A stretch of 64,000 nucleotides of DNA from Prostheceraeus crozeri (Eukaryota > Platyhelminthes > Polycladida > Euryleptidae): positions 1-64,000 of the forward strand of contig CAJQUW010014720.1 of the NCBI GenBank assembly GCA_907163375.1. The letters are read 5' to 3'. A program made the translations under genes and the position numbers. The notes beneath the pieces were generated by a model that searched no databases, was not told where the DNA came from, and saw only the letters and a program-made list of their open reading frames with translations. Below, piece after piece: positions 40,280 to 49,979 of the stretch (position 1 is its first letter; every line of letters begins with the position of its first letter).

Positions 40280-40810
40280 TTATAAATCAATGGTTTGAAA
40301 GAGATAAAATAGATACAGCTGGTAACTATCATACAGCGAGCAATGATAACCATACAGGACTTTGGCAGTGTTGAGGTAAGGAGGAAAGAAGCATTGGTTA
40401 TGAACGTAGCTACTACAACGAACAGACAAAATAGGAACACACAAATCCTTAAAACGTTTCGTGACTTCATGATAATGTTGATTCACTCTACTATCCCAAG
40501 GCGGGAGCAAAATATCATCAATGATTAGATTGGGAAATACTTTCCTCTCCTTACCAGGATTATTACAAAAGATGCGTATAACATTGAAAGCAGCTAACCA
40601 TCGTTTAAAGTCAATAAGAAGAGCACTCTCACAAGAAAAGCCATAGTCTTGCAAATATTTCAGATTAAGTCCATGAATGTGTTTTCTCGCCCATTGATCA
40701 ACATTGGGATCGCAGTTGGCATGTTGATGATAGACACTAACAATCTGATATGTCCAATTGTTCATAGCAATAGCACTGAGCTCCTGTACAGGTTCACCCT
40801 CACAATCCAT
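40280..40810 (-). CDS. DEDDh-type 3'-5' exonuclease-like protein
   Basis: A 176-residue frame. An ExoI-like D-x-E is at residues 2-4 after a beta strand (IIIF is encoded just upstream), followed by PVQELSAIAM. An ExoIII-like H-x4-D is at H156 and D161 (YHCSLYDSYQLY). Several acids between (for example LIIDD near 96-100) could supply ExoII. This order fits the DnaQ-like DEDDh fold, which trims single-strand 3' ends of DNA or RNA. WARKHIHGLN and DFKRWL are further conserved-looking blocks. An intron acceptor-like TTTTAG lies just before the start, so the protein may begin further upstream. Confidence 0.5.
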   Translation of the reverse strand: MDCEGEPVQELSAIAMNNWTYQIVSVYHQHANCDPNVDQWARKHIHGLNLKYLQDYGFSCESALLIDFKRWLAAFNVIRIFCNNPGKERKVFPNLIIDDILLPPWDSRVNQHYHEVTKRFKDLCVPILSVRCSSYVHNQCFFPPYLNTAKVLYGYHCSLYDSYQLYLFYLFQTIDL

Positions 40811-40861
40811 AAAAATGATGATAGAAGCCTAAAACGGAAATTACACATCTAAGGAAGCGTT

Positions 40862-40987
40862 CTATAACATATTACAAAATGAAGAATTACATCGATGCTT
40901 TTCACGACAAAATACACAAATGATATGATGGCAACGAAGAAGTAAAATGTATCTAATAAGACCACGTCTACGACACTCAAAGCACAT
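40862..40987 (-). CDS. 41-residue micro-RING-like protein
   Basis: Starts MCFECRRRG and contains RCHHIICVFC followed by two further cysteines. The spacing C-x2-C, C-x-H-x2-C-x2-C then C-x4-C is RING-like but with an odd last pair. It follows the LYxGxH gene by 34 bp on the same strand. Resembles the 39456-39623 protein in size, opening M-C-x-x-C and core. Confidence 0.4.
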   Translation of the reverse strand: MCFECRRRGLIRYILLLRCHHIICVFCREKHRCNSSFCNML

Positions 40988-41021
40988 AAGCGAATTGTCA
41001 TAGGGTAGAGTTAGGAAAGGG

Positions 41022-41744
41022 CTAGTAATTCTCCTTCTTTGATTTGCGTTTTGATGTAGCATTCTTCTCCGACTTGCGCTTCGTACCACTGCTGTTAAGG
41101 ATTTGATCAATTATGTCGTCCACGTTGGGTGGTTTTGGAATATATAGGATGGATTCCATATGCATGGAGAGAGAGGCTATTTTATTATCCTTGTGTCGAC
41201 CATAATATAGCCCATTCACTTTGAAAAGGATATCCCAAGTACCTTCTCCGAGCTCATCACATCTGATGGGTATTGAATGATCTCCATCCTTCTTATAGTA
41301 AGTACACCAATGTGATACCGGTAGGCAAATGTGATTACCATCCCAAATCTTTCTATAGGGAGTATCCTTGTCATCTCTAGCCTTCCACTCTTGAGCAAGA
41401 GGAGTAGGAATGTCCATATTTAATGTCACGTACTCCTCAATAATATCAAGTTGGTGGCGAATGTACGGACTCACGGGGATCAGTATGTAGTCCCCATACT
41501 GATTGCGCATTATCTTGACATCCGTGGAAGGGAGCATTCCCGTTTCGAGTACTACGCTATGATCGTCATAACGCAAGACTTGTTTAAATTTACGCTGTAG
41601 CGGTGTAGGATTATGTACCTTGGATGTTTCTTCCACTGGCCTCAGTTGTAGATGATCTGACCGTAGCGAACCTTGTAACGTTTGACCGCCATTTTGTCCT
41701 ACTAGTGCAGCAGATGGAGTAGATGCCTGAAAATGAAAAAACAT
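41022..41744 (-). CDS. Conserved Polinton protein with LYxGxH motif, Polinton 2 copy
   Basis: A frame of 240 codons, homologous to the 244-residue gene of Polinton 1 by VNGLYYGRHKDNKIASLSMH, a following LYIPKPP and a lysine/serine-rich tail (KRKSEKNATSKRKSKKENY). The first codon is non-ATG. Upstream, an ATG directly followed by GTAAGT (41797-41789) and a TTTCAG before the sequence for ASTPS suggest a tiny leader exon, the same design as the polymerase gene. It is the first gene inside the right end, with TATATAAATAG upstream near 41890. Confidence 0.55.
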   Translation of the reverse strand: MFFHFQASTPSAALVGQNGGQTLQGSLRSDHLQLRPVEETSKVHNPTPLQRKFKQVLRYDDHSVVLETGMLPSTDVKIMRNQYGDYILIPVSPYIRHQLDIIEEYVTLNMDIPTPLAQEWKARDDKDTPYRKIWDGNHICLPVSHWCTYYKKDGDHSIPIRCDELGEGTWDILFKVNGLYYGRHKDNKIASLSMHMESILYIPKPPNVDDIIDQILNSSGTKRKSEKNATSKRKSKKENY

Positions 41745-41949
41745 TATATTAAGTTTACGTTCAAGGGAGGAGAGGGAGGAAAGTAGCGACTTACCATTTT
41801 AGTTGGATAATAGAATAGAATAGAGAGAGAAAATATGCGTCCGTCACTCGTGTGATTCAACGATGGAATGATTCTCACTGTGGAAGGCTCGCTATTTATA
41901 TAGAAATGCTTGATTCTCATTGGATGATGATCCTCATTGGACAATAACA

Positions 41950-43399
41950 TCAAGCTGATTCCAAATCTGAAATCCGTTTTCCAATCCGATGCTTCGTTTT
42001 GAAGCTAGAGCCCAAAACGTCCCAAATTCTAACTCTGTCGTTTTTCGCCAATGTCCCAAAATCTTAAATGGCGTCTCACATCTAAACGAAGACAGATAGG
42101 AACAAGCCGATTCTTTCAGTGAATTTGTCTCTTAGCTTTCAAACGAGCTATGGCACGACAAAATCCGTCCACTGGAAGCCAAAATCGAACCAAGCTGTCC
42201 TGAGGGGAGGGGGAGTCAGCGAAACTTTTTCTCGCCGATTGACTTGAAACTCACCATACAGATAGAGAATTTCACGCTGATTCCAAATCTGAAATCCGTT
42301 TTCCAATCCGATGCTTCGTTTTGAAGCTACAGCCCAAAACGTCCCAAATTCTAACTCTGTCGTTTTTCGCCAATGTCCCAAAATCTTAAATGGCGTCTCA
42401 CATCTAAACGAAGACAGATAGGAACAAGCCGATTCTTTCAGTGAATTTGTCTCACTCTTAGCTTTCAAACGAGCTATGGCACGACAAAATCCGTTCACTG
42501 GAAGCCAAAATCGAAGCAAGCTGTCCAGAGGGGGGGGAGTCAGCGAAATTTTTCTCTCCGATTGACTTGAAACTCACCATACCGATGCAGAATTTCACGC
42601 TGAATCCGAATCTGGCCTCCGTTTTCCCATCCGATGGTTCGTTTGGGCGCCACACACCAAAACGTCCCAAATTCTAACTCTGTCGTTTTTTCGAAAAATG
42701 TTGAAAATTTTTTGTCGCCGATTGACTTGAAACTCACCATACAGATAAAGAATTTCACGCTGATTCCAAATCTGAAATCCGTTTTCCAATCCGATGCTTC
42801 GTTTTGAAGCTAGAGCCCAAAACGTCCCAAATTCTAACTCTGTCGTTATTTCGAAAAATGTTGAAAATTTTTTCTCGCCGATTGACTTCAAATTCACCAT
42901 ACCGATGCGGAATTTTACGCTGATCACGAATCTAAAGTCCGTTTCACCATTCCACCACGCCAACCTAGACGGTCGCCCACGTCAACCTAGACGGTCGCCC
43001 ACGTCAACCTAGGCGGTCGGCCACGTCAACCCATACGAGACCAACACATCCGAGTCTCACACTCTGTCGTCTTCGAGGGGGGGAGGGGGAGGGGAGGGGG
43101 GGGAGTCAGCGAACATGTTGTGAACGTGAACCAACCTGGCCGGCACACCACGACAGACCACAACCTCTGTCGTTCCAGAGGGGGGGAGGGGGAGGGGGGG
43201 ACGTCAGCGATGGCGGCCATCTTGCGCTATCTGGTGTTTGTCACTTCCTTACTACTGCAATTCGTTCAATGCGATTTTAAAGTTCCCTTCGCTTTTTTTG
43301 TGATTGCACCAGCAGAGGCAGACAGCAAAACGTTGAACAGAATAATAATTCAATATTTTTCTTAATTGGTTGAAGAAAATGCATGTTAGAATTTTCTGT
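41950..43399 (-). repeat. Right terminal inverted repeat of Polinton 2
   Basis: Inverse of 27836-29960 without the foldback insertion. Carries several subrepeats of about 300 bp or shorter variants (for example from 42148, 42300, 42590 and 42780), a GTCAACCTAGACGGTCG-type short tandem at 42961-43030 and G-rich runs near 43078-43105 and 43180-43200. Subrepeat number differs from the left end. Confidence 0.85.
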
Positions 43400-44740
43400 A
43401 TCTTTCCAACCAGTTATAAAACAGTGGAATCAACCTGATAGAAAACCTATTGAAGGTTTTGAAAGTGAAATTAAAAAATGATTTTCTAAATGTTACCTAA
43501 AAGACCAAAAATAATTTGATAATAATTCAATCAGATAGTATTGTATAAATTGTTAGAACACCGAGGACGTGAAAACTTACTGTATGGATTAAAACACCGA
43601 TTCGAGGATTTCACCAAGCGTGGATTAGCTCTCACAAGACGTAGCAGACTCGTTGAAATAACCCAATTAACCCGAACTGAAATTTAAAATTATAATTAAA
43701 GTTGTTTACTTAAAAAGTTTGCGTATAGCATTAGGGTGATACTTGCCAGCTGCTTGAACAAACTGCTAGATCCCTAGATAACCTACGATAATATGATTGG
43801 GCCAGAAAGAAAGCTATGAAACAAGAGGAATCAAAAGATATACCCGGTATCTAAAATGAGAAAAATTCTGTTATAATTTCGATGTAACTAACTGCTGCAT
43901 CAATTAAGTGATTACAGCGTATCTTCAAGATTTATAGCAGAAATGCATGCGTAGGTCTTCGCTTAGAAAGGTCTACGATTTTTTAGTTAATATTCTGAAT
44001 GATTAAATCTAATTAAAATATTCAAATTTACAATGATTTAAAGTAATCAGTAAACTAAGTTTTTGTGTTATAATGACACACATCGCATAGCACTTGAACG
44101 TATTGTTGAACTGTCTACTTCACACATATGACAGTTGACGAGGAATCTAAAAGACTGTCTATACCTCGAAAAATCTAAATAATTGCATAATTCAATAAAA
44201 CAGTGCGTGAATGAATTGTTGGAACATTGAGGACTTGATGATTGATTGATAGACTATACAAATAATAAATTATTTTCAATTGAACTTGCTCCATTGGTGT
44301 GATGGTTGAGACAAACCGGATAAGATGATTAATTCAACAAACGACGGATTTTCATAAACATACGAGACACGGAGACGACGATGTGATTAACAATGACTGT
44401 AGCACATGCCAAAGGCATATGAAATAACTGAATGAATAACTGAATAATGAATAACTGCCTTGGTCGGCGTTACCTTCCCTAACAGTCCGCTGTTTTCTCT
44501 ACACATCTCCCGTGTATGACATCTGAACGCGTGAAGTATTCTCGCACCGATCTCATCCGTCTACATCGCGCCAATCTTCCCATTGACCTCTTGGCTGAAA
44601 ACTGTTAAGTCTGTCAAAGCGTGTACACGTTAGCAGCCTTGTCTGCCGGTCAAATCTTGCCATCAATCAATCGTGCTGTTTATGCACCGACTTTTCGTTT
44701 TTTCGGATTATCTTCGACGTGTACATACAAATCGTCCAAA
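43400..44740. other. No gene seen
   Basis: AT-rich DNA with only short frames. A loosely repeated TTGTTRGAACAYYGAGGACKTGA occurs near 43551 and 44218. The last 250 bp (from about 44480) are less AT-rich and may be the leader of the following LINE. Confidence 0.5.
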
Positions 44741-44815
44741 GCTGAAGTAGCCGAGTGGTTAGTGTCATGACGCAACTGTACTGAAGTCACTGGTTCGAAT
44801 CCGTGCTGTTACGTT
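44741..44815 (+). other. tRNA-like sequence with perfect A and B boxes
   Basis: TAGCCGAGTGG (A box) and GGTTCGAATCC (B box) are about 35 bases apart, a standard tRNA distance. The would-be acceptor stem (GCTGAAG against CTGTTAC) does not pair, so it is a pseudo-tRNA or pol III promoter rather than a tRNA gene. It lies immediately upstream of the RLE-type LINE ORF. Confidence 0.6.
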
Positions 44816-44853
44816 CTCTAGTTTTAATATTTTCAACACGAACCTCTGGTATC

Positions 44854-47709
44854 ATGTCTTCCACTCTAACATTCCTATGCCCAGTATCGGAATGCAACCG
44901 GTCTTATTCATCAGATCAAAGCCTTTTCCAACATGTGAATATGCATTTGGCAGATCGAAATACTATCCCCAATACGTTTTTCAGTCAATACAAGCGAGTT
45001 GTCTGCAATACCTGCAACAAGAATTTTTCTACGTTACGGAAGCATACCTGTAATTCTAATGCAACCTTGATAACAAATGATAGACCTTCTGTTAAGATCG
45101 ATAGTTCACAGAATATAAACGTCAGTTCAAGACAAACTCATCATGATATGTTACCTGCATCTTCAAACTCTGTAAATAATCCAAGCAATCGTGACTTGAT
45201 GACTATTTTCAAAAATTTCCAGAGAGGTTCTGTTCTATACAGAATCCCCAAAGCATCAAGAGTTCAAGCAGCAAACGCTCTTCAAACCTTGATAGCATCG
45301 GTGTGTGATATGAATACCGTTGACTCTTGGATAAGTCTTTTACATGTACGTTTCCCATCTCAATGTCTATTTAAACCCAAGTCGTCTAGCCGACATCAAC
45401 GGTCCCTCTCCTCTATCATCAACAGACGAATTGCTTCATATTTATCACAGCCTTTTCTGGATCAATTCGAAACAGAGGTCTCTCCCCGTAATAAAGAATC
45501 TATCTTTTCAAAGGAGAAGCGCACAAAATTGGCTCAAAGGAAAATAGAAAAGGGAGATGTCAAAGGTGCTATTCGGATTCTTTCCTCAGACGATAATATC
45601 TTACCAAGCAACGAAGAAACTCTCAATAAGATAATAGAAAAGCACCCTCCACGTAAATCCGATTTACCCATTATCAATCTAAATGAGGATTTCAACAATC
45701 CCTTACAATGTGATGAAGCTGAAGTTCGTCGAGCTATATCTAGTTTTCCTCCGGGTTCTGCCAGTGGACCGGACCTGCTCGAACCTCAACATTTAAAAGA
45801 CCTTACTGCAAAAACTTGTGGAGATCCAGGTAGTCGTTTGTTGGCGGCAATTACAAGACTGAGCAATTTGATGCTTGCTGGCATGGTTCCTACTGAAATC
45901 ATTCCCTTTTTGTATGGTTCGTCGCTTTTTGTACTGTCAAAACAAAACAATGACGTACGCCCTATTGCAGTGGGAACTGTGTATCGCAGACTTACCAGTA
46001 AAATTGCAGCTCGAAAGACCATCAAAGAATTGAAAGACTCCTTTTATCCCAATCAGATGGGTGTTGGCTCACCAAAAGGTGCGGAGGCCATAGTACACAC
46101 AATACGAAATTATTTGAAAGAGAAATTGTTGATCAACGAACCTTTCGTGATGATCAAAGTTGACTTTTCTAACGCCTTCAATACTATTAGAAGGGATATG
46201 ATTCTGCATAAGGTCAAAGAAAGAGCCAACAGTATTTTTCCTTTTATGTGGCAAATGTACAATAACGACACTAACCTTTTTATTGATGGTGAAATCCTTT
46301 TATCGAGGGAAGGCATGCAACAGGGTGACCCTATGGGTCCGGTCGGTTTCTCCTTGGCGATAAATGATATGGTCAAAAGTTTGACAAGTAAAGTCAATTG
46401 TTGGTACTTAGACGACGGTTGTATCGCAGGCACTGTGGCTGAAGTGACAAAGGACCTGAACACAATCATTGCTCTCCAGGCGGACCTCGGTCTAAGCATG
46501 AACTTGCAAAAGTGTGAGGTGTATGACCCAATGTCTCTAACAACTTCTGTCACATCCTCCTTTTTCCATCATATGAAGGCTATTTCAATGATAGATGCTA
46601 CACTCCTGGGATCGCCTCTTTTCCCTCAAAGTGCCGGGTCGGTGTTCACGGACAAACTCAATTCTATCAATATACTCATTGATCGTCTAAGTGATATTGA
46701 CTCCCACAGTGCTTTCTACATTTTGAAAAACTGTTTCTCAATACCGAAACTTTTATATCTTTTGCGAACATTCCCATTTTATCAATTCCCTCATTTGTTA
46801 ATTAGATTCGATGATCTTCAACGAAGTGCTTTAGAGAACATACTCAACTGCTCATTGTCTCCTCGGTCCTGTGATCAAGCTTTTTTCCCTGTCTCAAAGG
46901 GAGGTTTGGGTCTTAGACGGGCAACGAACGTGGCACTTCCGGCTTTTCTGGTATCTTCACACGGTGTAGAAGCTTTTCTACGAGATGTTTTACCTGGTTT
47001 CCAATCTGATCAGGACAAGCTTGACGCCCTTCATTCTTGGAAAGTAAAGCTTCCAAGTCAAAATGAGCCAGAACATCAATTGAGGTCTTTACAACGTTCA
47101 TGGGACAAACCATTAATCGACGACAAATTTGAGAAAATTTTGAGCCAAATATCCGACCCAGTAAACAGAAGTCGCTTGCTTTGCGTATCTTCTCCAGACG
47201 CGGGTGCATGGTTGAATTCAATCCCAATTTCATGTTTGGGCCTCAAACTCAACAACGAGAATCTGCGAATTGCCATCGCTCTACGACTAGGAGCTCCTGT
47301 GTGTTTTCCTCACAAATGCAGATGTGGTGCCGACGTCGATCTTTACGGCAATCACGGTTTGAGTTGTAAACTGAACAGTGGACGAATTATTCGACACAGT
47401 GAAGCAAATGACATTATCAGACGATCATTTGCCACCGCCGGGATACCTGCTGTCCTTGAACCTCACGGCCTTAATCGTGATGACGGCAAAAGACCGGATG
47501 GCGTGACTCTGATACCTTGGAAGTCCGGTAGAGCTTTAATGTGGGATTTCACATGCGTGGATACACTCGCCACTAGCAACATCCCAAATTCAAGACAAGG
47601 TGGAGGAATTCTGGCATCGAAAGCAGAAGATAAGAAGCGACGGAAGTATGAGAGTCTTTTGCGATGGAGACTCTCGGAGCATGGGGAACTGACGCTCGAG
47701 CCCTCGTGA
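44854..47709 (+). CDS. RLE-LINE protein: zinc fingers, reverse transcriptase, restriction-like endonuclease
   Basis: The first good ATG is at 44854, giving 951 codons. Zinc fingers: CPVSECNRSYSSDQSLFQH with a further H, then CNTCNKNFSTLRKHTC. RT: GSASGPDLLEPQHL, NDVRPIAVGTVYRRLTSKI, MIKVDFSNAFNTIRRDMI, GMQQGDPMGPVGFSLAI and the catalytic WYLDDGC. The C-terminal zinc knuckle CRCGADVDLYGNHGLSC precedes the endonuclease core KRPDGVTLIPWK and ALMWDFTCVD. The frame ends at 47709, but the next frame (47664-47870) continues the family tail (GAWGTDARALVRMLGRRI, then FLKQRLSLAVQRGNA), so a frameshift between 47664 and 47709 cuts off about 55-60 residues. Confidence 0.85.
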   Translation: MSSTLTFLCPVSECNRSYSSDQSLFQHVNMHLADRNTIPNTFFSQYKRVVCNTCNKNFSTLRKHTCNSNATLITNDRPSVKIDSSQNINVSSRQTHHDMLPASSNSVNNPSNRDLMTIFKNFQRGSVLYRIPKASRVQAANALQTLIASVCDMNTVDSWISLLHVRFPSQCLFKPKSSSRHQRSLSSIINRRIASYLSQPFLDQFETEVSPRNKESIFSKEKRTKLAQRKIEKGDVKGAIRILSSDDNILPSNEETLNKIIEKHPPRKSDLPIINLNEDFNNPLQCDEAEVRRAISSFPPGSASGPDLLEPQHLKDLTAKTCGDPGSRLLAAITRLSNLMLAGMVPTEIIPFLYGSSLFVLSKQNNDVRPIAVGTVYRRLTSKIAARKTIKELKDSFYPNQMGVGSPKGAEAIVHTIRNYLKEKLLINEPFVMIKVDFSNAFNTIRRDMILHKVKERANSIFPFMWQMYNNDTNLFIDGEILLSREGMQQGDPMGPVGFSLAINDMVKSLTSKVNCWYLDDGCIAGTVAEVTKDLNTIIALQADLGLSMNLQKCEVYDPMSLTTSVTSSFFHHMKAISMIDATLLGSPLFPQSAGSVFTDKLNSINILIDRLSDIDSHSAFYILKNCFSIPKLLYLLRTFPFYQFPHLLIRFDDLQRSALENILNCSLSPRSCDQAFFPVSKGGLGLRRATNVALPAFLVSSHGVEAFLRDVLPGFQSDQDKLDALHSWKVKLPSQNEPEHQLRSLQRSWDKPLIDDKFEKILSQISDPVNRSRLLCVSSPDAGAWLNSIPISCLGLKLNNENLRIAIALRLGAPVCFPHKCRCGADVDLYGNHGLSCKLNSGRIIRHSEANDIIRRSFATAGIPAVLEPHGLNRDDGKRPDGVTLIPWKSGRALMWDFTCVDTLATSNIPNSRQGGGILASKAEDKKRRKYESLLRWRLSEHGELTLEPS

Positions 47710-48049
47710 GGATGCTCGGAAGAAGAATAAGTGAAGTCACCGGAGAGACCAGAGCAACTCAGTTCCTGAAGCAACGTCTGAGCTTAGCCGTTCAAAGGGG
47801 AAATGCAACTAGCATTATGTCATGCATACCTCGATCGAGACCTCTTAGTGAAATTGACTATGTCTTGTGACTTTTAAATTTACTCTGCCTGTAAAAAGAA
47901 CTTGATTATGTATTTTCATATGAAATTAAACTGAACATGCAAATATTGCAGTATCAATGGACTAAGTCAGATTACGGAGTCAAAGTTGTAGCTGCGCGTT
48001 TACTTCTTTTGGATAGTTTCTATGGAACTCATATTTTCCCACTTCCAGT

Positions 48050-49420
48050 GCAATTGGATCCAATTGAGTTCGATTGAATGTTGAGGTCTCCTATGGCATT
48101 CCCATCGCGTGTCATAGAATACCATAGAGTGCCATTGAATTTGGTTAATCGGGGAATGAATTTGGGGATATTCTCACGGGATAAGGCCTTGTCTCGGCAG
48201 TCAGAGAGGGCTTTTAGGGCCTTTGAACACATCAGTTGAACACATGCGAACAGTCTTTTCGGGAAAGAAGGTTTCGTAGCAGGAGAGGAGAAATAATTGA
48301 AAGTCTGCAACAAGGAGGTCAAGGTCGTGAGTGGCTAAAATAGAACTGTGCCAATCAACAGAACTGAGGATAGATCGACATTGAGGAAAGGAGGAAGAGG
48401 TGCAAGTACGGACCTTAACTTTTGTCGTGCCAACAGTTTTCGGGACAATACCTTGAACAAAAACACCTTTGTGGTCTGAGCGACCAAGAGGGGCAGCAAG
48501 ACAAATGTGGAAGAAAACTGATGTTTTTGGTTAGTGATCACAACGTCAAGAACATTATTCTTACGTGTAGGTTCAGTAACTAATTGGCAAAGATTGTTAT
48601 ATTCACAAAAGTCCCTATAATGTAGCCGCAGATCATTAACATCACCAACAAGAAGAAAGTGGTTGGACGGAGAGTTATCAATAAAATTCTGAAGCAGTTC
48701 AATTATCACATCATGGGCTGGGACCTTACCCCAGTAGGGGTGGTAAATGACTACAGCAGTAGAATCGAATTCATCAAACCTGCAGCAAAGAATATTAGAT
48801 TTAATGTTAATCGGCTTAACATTGCTGATATCAGCTGCAAGGAAAGCTGATTTGAAAAACAGAATCACTCCACCACCATTGGCATCGCGATCCTGCCTAA
48901 GCGCTCTGCATCCGGGCAAAGAGATGGAGAGATCGTATGTGGTGGCATCAAGCCAAGACTCAATAACGCAGATGATGTCAGGGTCAAACTTTGATACTCT
49001 CACCTTGAGATTGGCAATCTTGGGGAAAATTGATCTGGCTTTGAAAAGGAGAATTGATGGCGCACGTGGCTGTGAGCGTTTGACTTCACGCAGTTTGATG
49101 ACCGCACTGTTGGATGGATTGATGTTCACATCGCGGGACTTGGGAGGGGTTGCTTGGATTCGGGAATGGACGCCGAAGGCAGCAGACGATGAAATTAGTT
49201 GCGCAATAATTTGTGGAACCACAAATTGTGTGCGAGGAAGACGGCAGGGCTGTCGGAGATTGAGGATGTCAGACCGCGTGTATTGAAGCCTCGCTGATGA
49301 TAACATAATAGTGGGTGAACGAATAGGGAAAATTGACGGTCGAGAAAGCAAACATGGAGGCGAATTTCCAAAACACACACATGCAGAACAAAGAACCAGA
49401 AGAAGTCTACAGAAGATCAT
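48050..49420 (-). pseudogene. LINE ORF2 fragment, endonuclease only
   Basis: The frame 48335-49420 contains a LINE apurinic endonuclease: ICVIESWLDATTYDLS, ANGGGVILFFKSAF, HFLLVGDVNDLRLHY and TEPTRKNNVLDVVITN. The catalytic SDH region is damaged near 48480 and the frame stops at 48335. A related continuation is recognisable to about 48050. No RT follows, so the copy is cut on its 3' side. Confidence 0.75.
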
Positions 49421-49558
49421 TAAATGATCGGGAAAGTTGTATTAGAAGATCGCGTGATTCCAGACGATTCGAATGATGTAAATTTCAGGAGGTAAGAAAT
49501 ACGTGGAACGATGGAAATAGAGATGCCGTGATGTAATCTGGATAAAGCCATGGAGCAA

Positions 49559-49977
49559 GTGGTAAACAGTTCACTTCATTGTTGTAATATACATCAGAAT
49601 CCAGCTGAATTGATTGCTGTGCATACTAATTAATGCGCTCGGCCCAGTCTTGCAGAGAAATTGTGGGAAACAGTTTACTTCATTATTGTAATATACATCA
49701 GAATCCAGCTGAATTGATTGCTGTGCATGCTAATTAATGCGCTCGGCCCAGTCTTGCAGAGAAATTGTGGTAAACAGTTTACTCCATTATTGTAAAATAC
49801 ATCAGAATCCAGCTGAATTGATTGCTGTGCATGCTAATTAATGCGCTCGCCCCAGTCTTGCAGAGAAATTGTGGTAAACAGTTTACTTCATTATTGTAAA
49901 ATACATCAGAATCCAGCTGAATTGATTGCTGTGCATACTGATTAATACGCTCGCCCCAGTCTTGCAGAGAAATTGTC
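49559..49977. repeat. Tandem array, 4 x 104 bp
   Basis: Four head-to-tail units of exactly 104 bp (anchor CAGTTTACTTCATTATTG-type starts at 49567, 49671, 49775 and 49879) with only a few differences per unit. Each has CAGAATCCAGCTGAATTG and a CCCAGTCTTGCAGAGAAATT block. Confidence 0.95.
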
Positions 49978-49979
49978 GG

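Larger units (their letters stand above)
27836..43399. mobile_element. Polinton (Maverick) 2, about 15.5 kb with long inverted ends
   Basis: Second Polinton-type element, bounded by long inverted repeats whose outer edges share GAAAATTCTAACATGC (27836 and 43399). Inside are a protein-primed DNA polymerase, remnants of major capsid protein and packaging ATPase, and several accessory ORFs that match genes of Polinton 1. No integrase, protease or minor capsid gene was found, so it is incomplete, with a few large losses. The inverted ends are almost identical where compared, which points to recent insertion or homogenisation. No clear 6-bp target duplication was seen at the edges. Confidence 0.8.
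44741..47880 (+). mobile_element. RLE-type LINE (R2/R4/NeSL/Hero-like group)
   Basis: A non-LTR retrotransposon with a single ORF: N-terminal zinc fingers, central reverse transcriptase and a C-terminal CCHC plus restriction-like endonuclease. Elements of this class usually insert at specific sites. The 3' boundary is near 47880 and no poly(A) tail was identified. Nearly intact apart from one frame change near the end. Confidence 0.8.

Noticed and set aside
44514-44603. 29-codon frame with KYSRTDLIRLHRANL, resembling an eIF4E-binding Y-x4-L motif
   Set aside because: Very short and isolated; such a motif arises easily by chance. It may be part of the LINE leader.
44741-44815. Functional tRNA-Leu or tRNA-Ser gene
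   Set aside because: A and B boxes are perfect but the acceptor and T stems do not pair properly.
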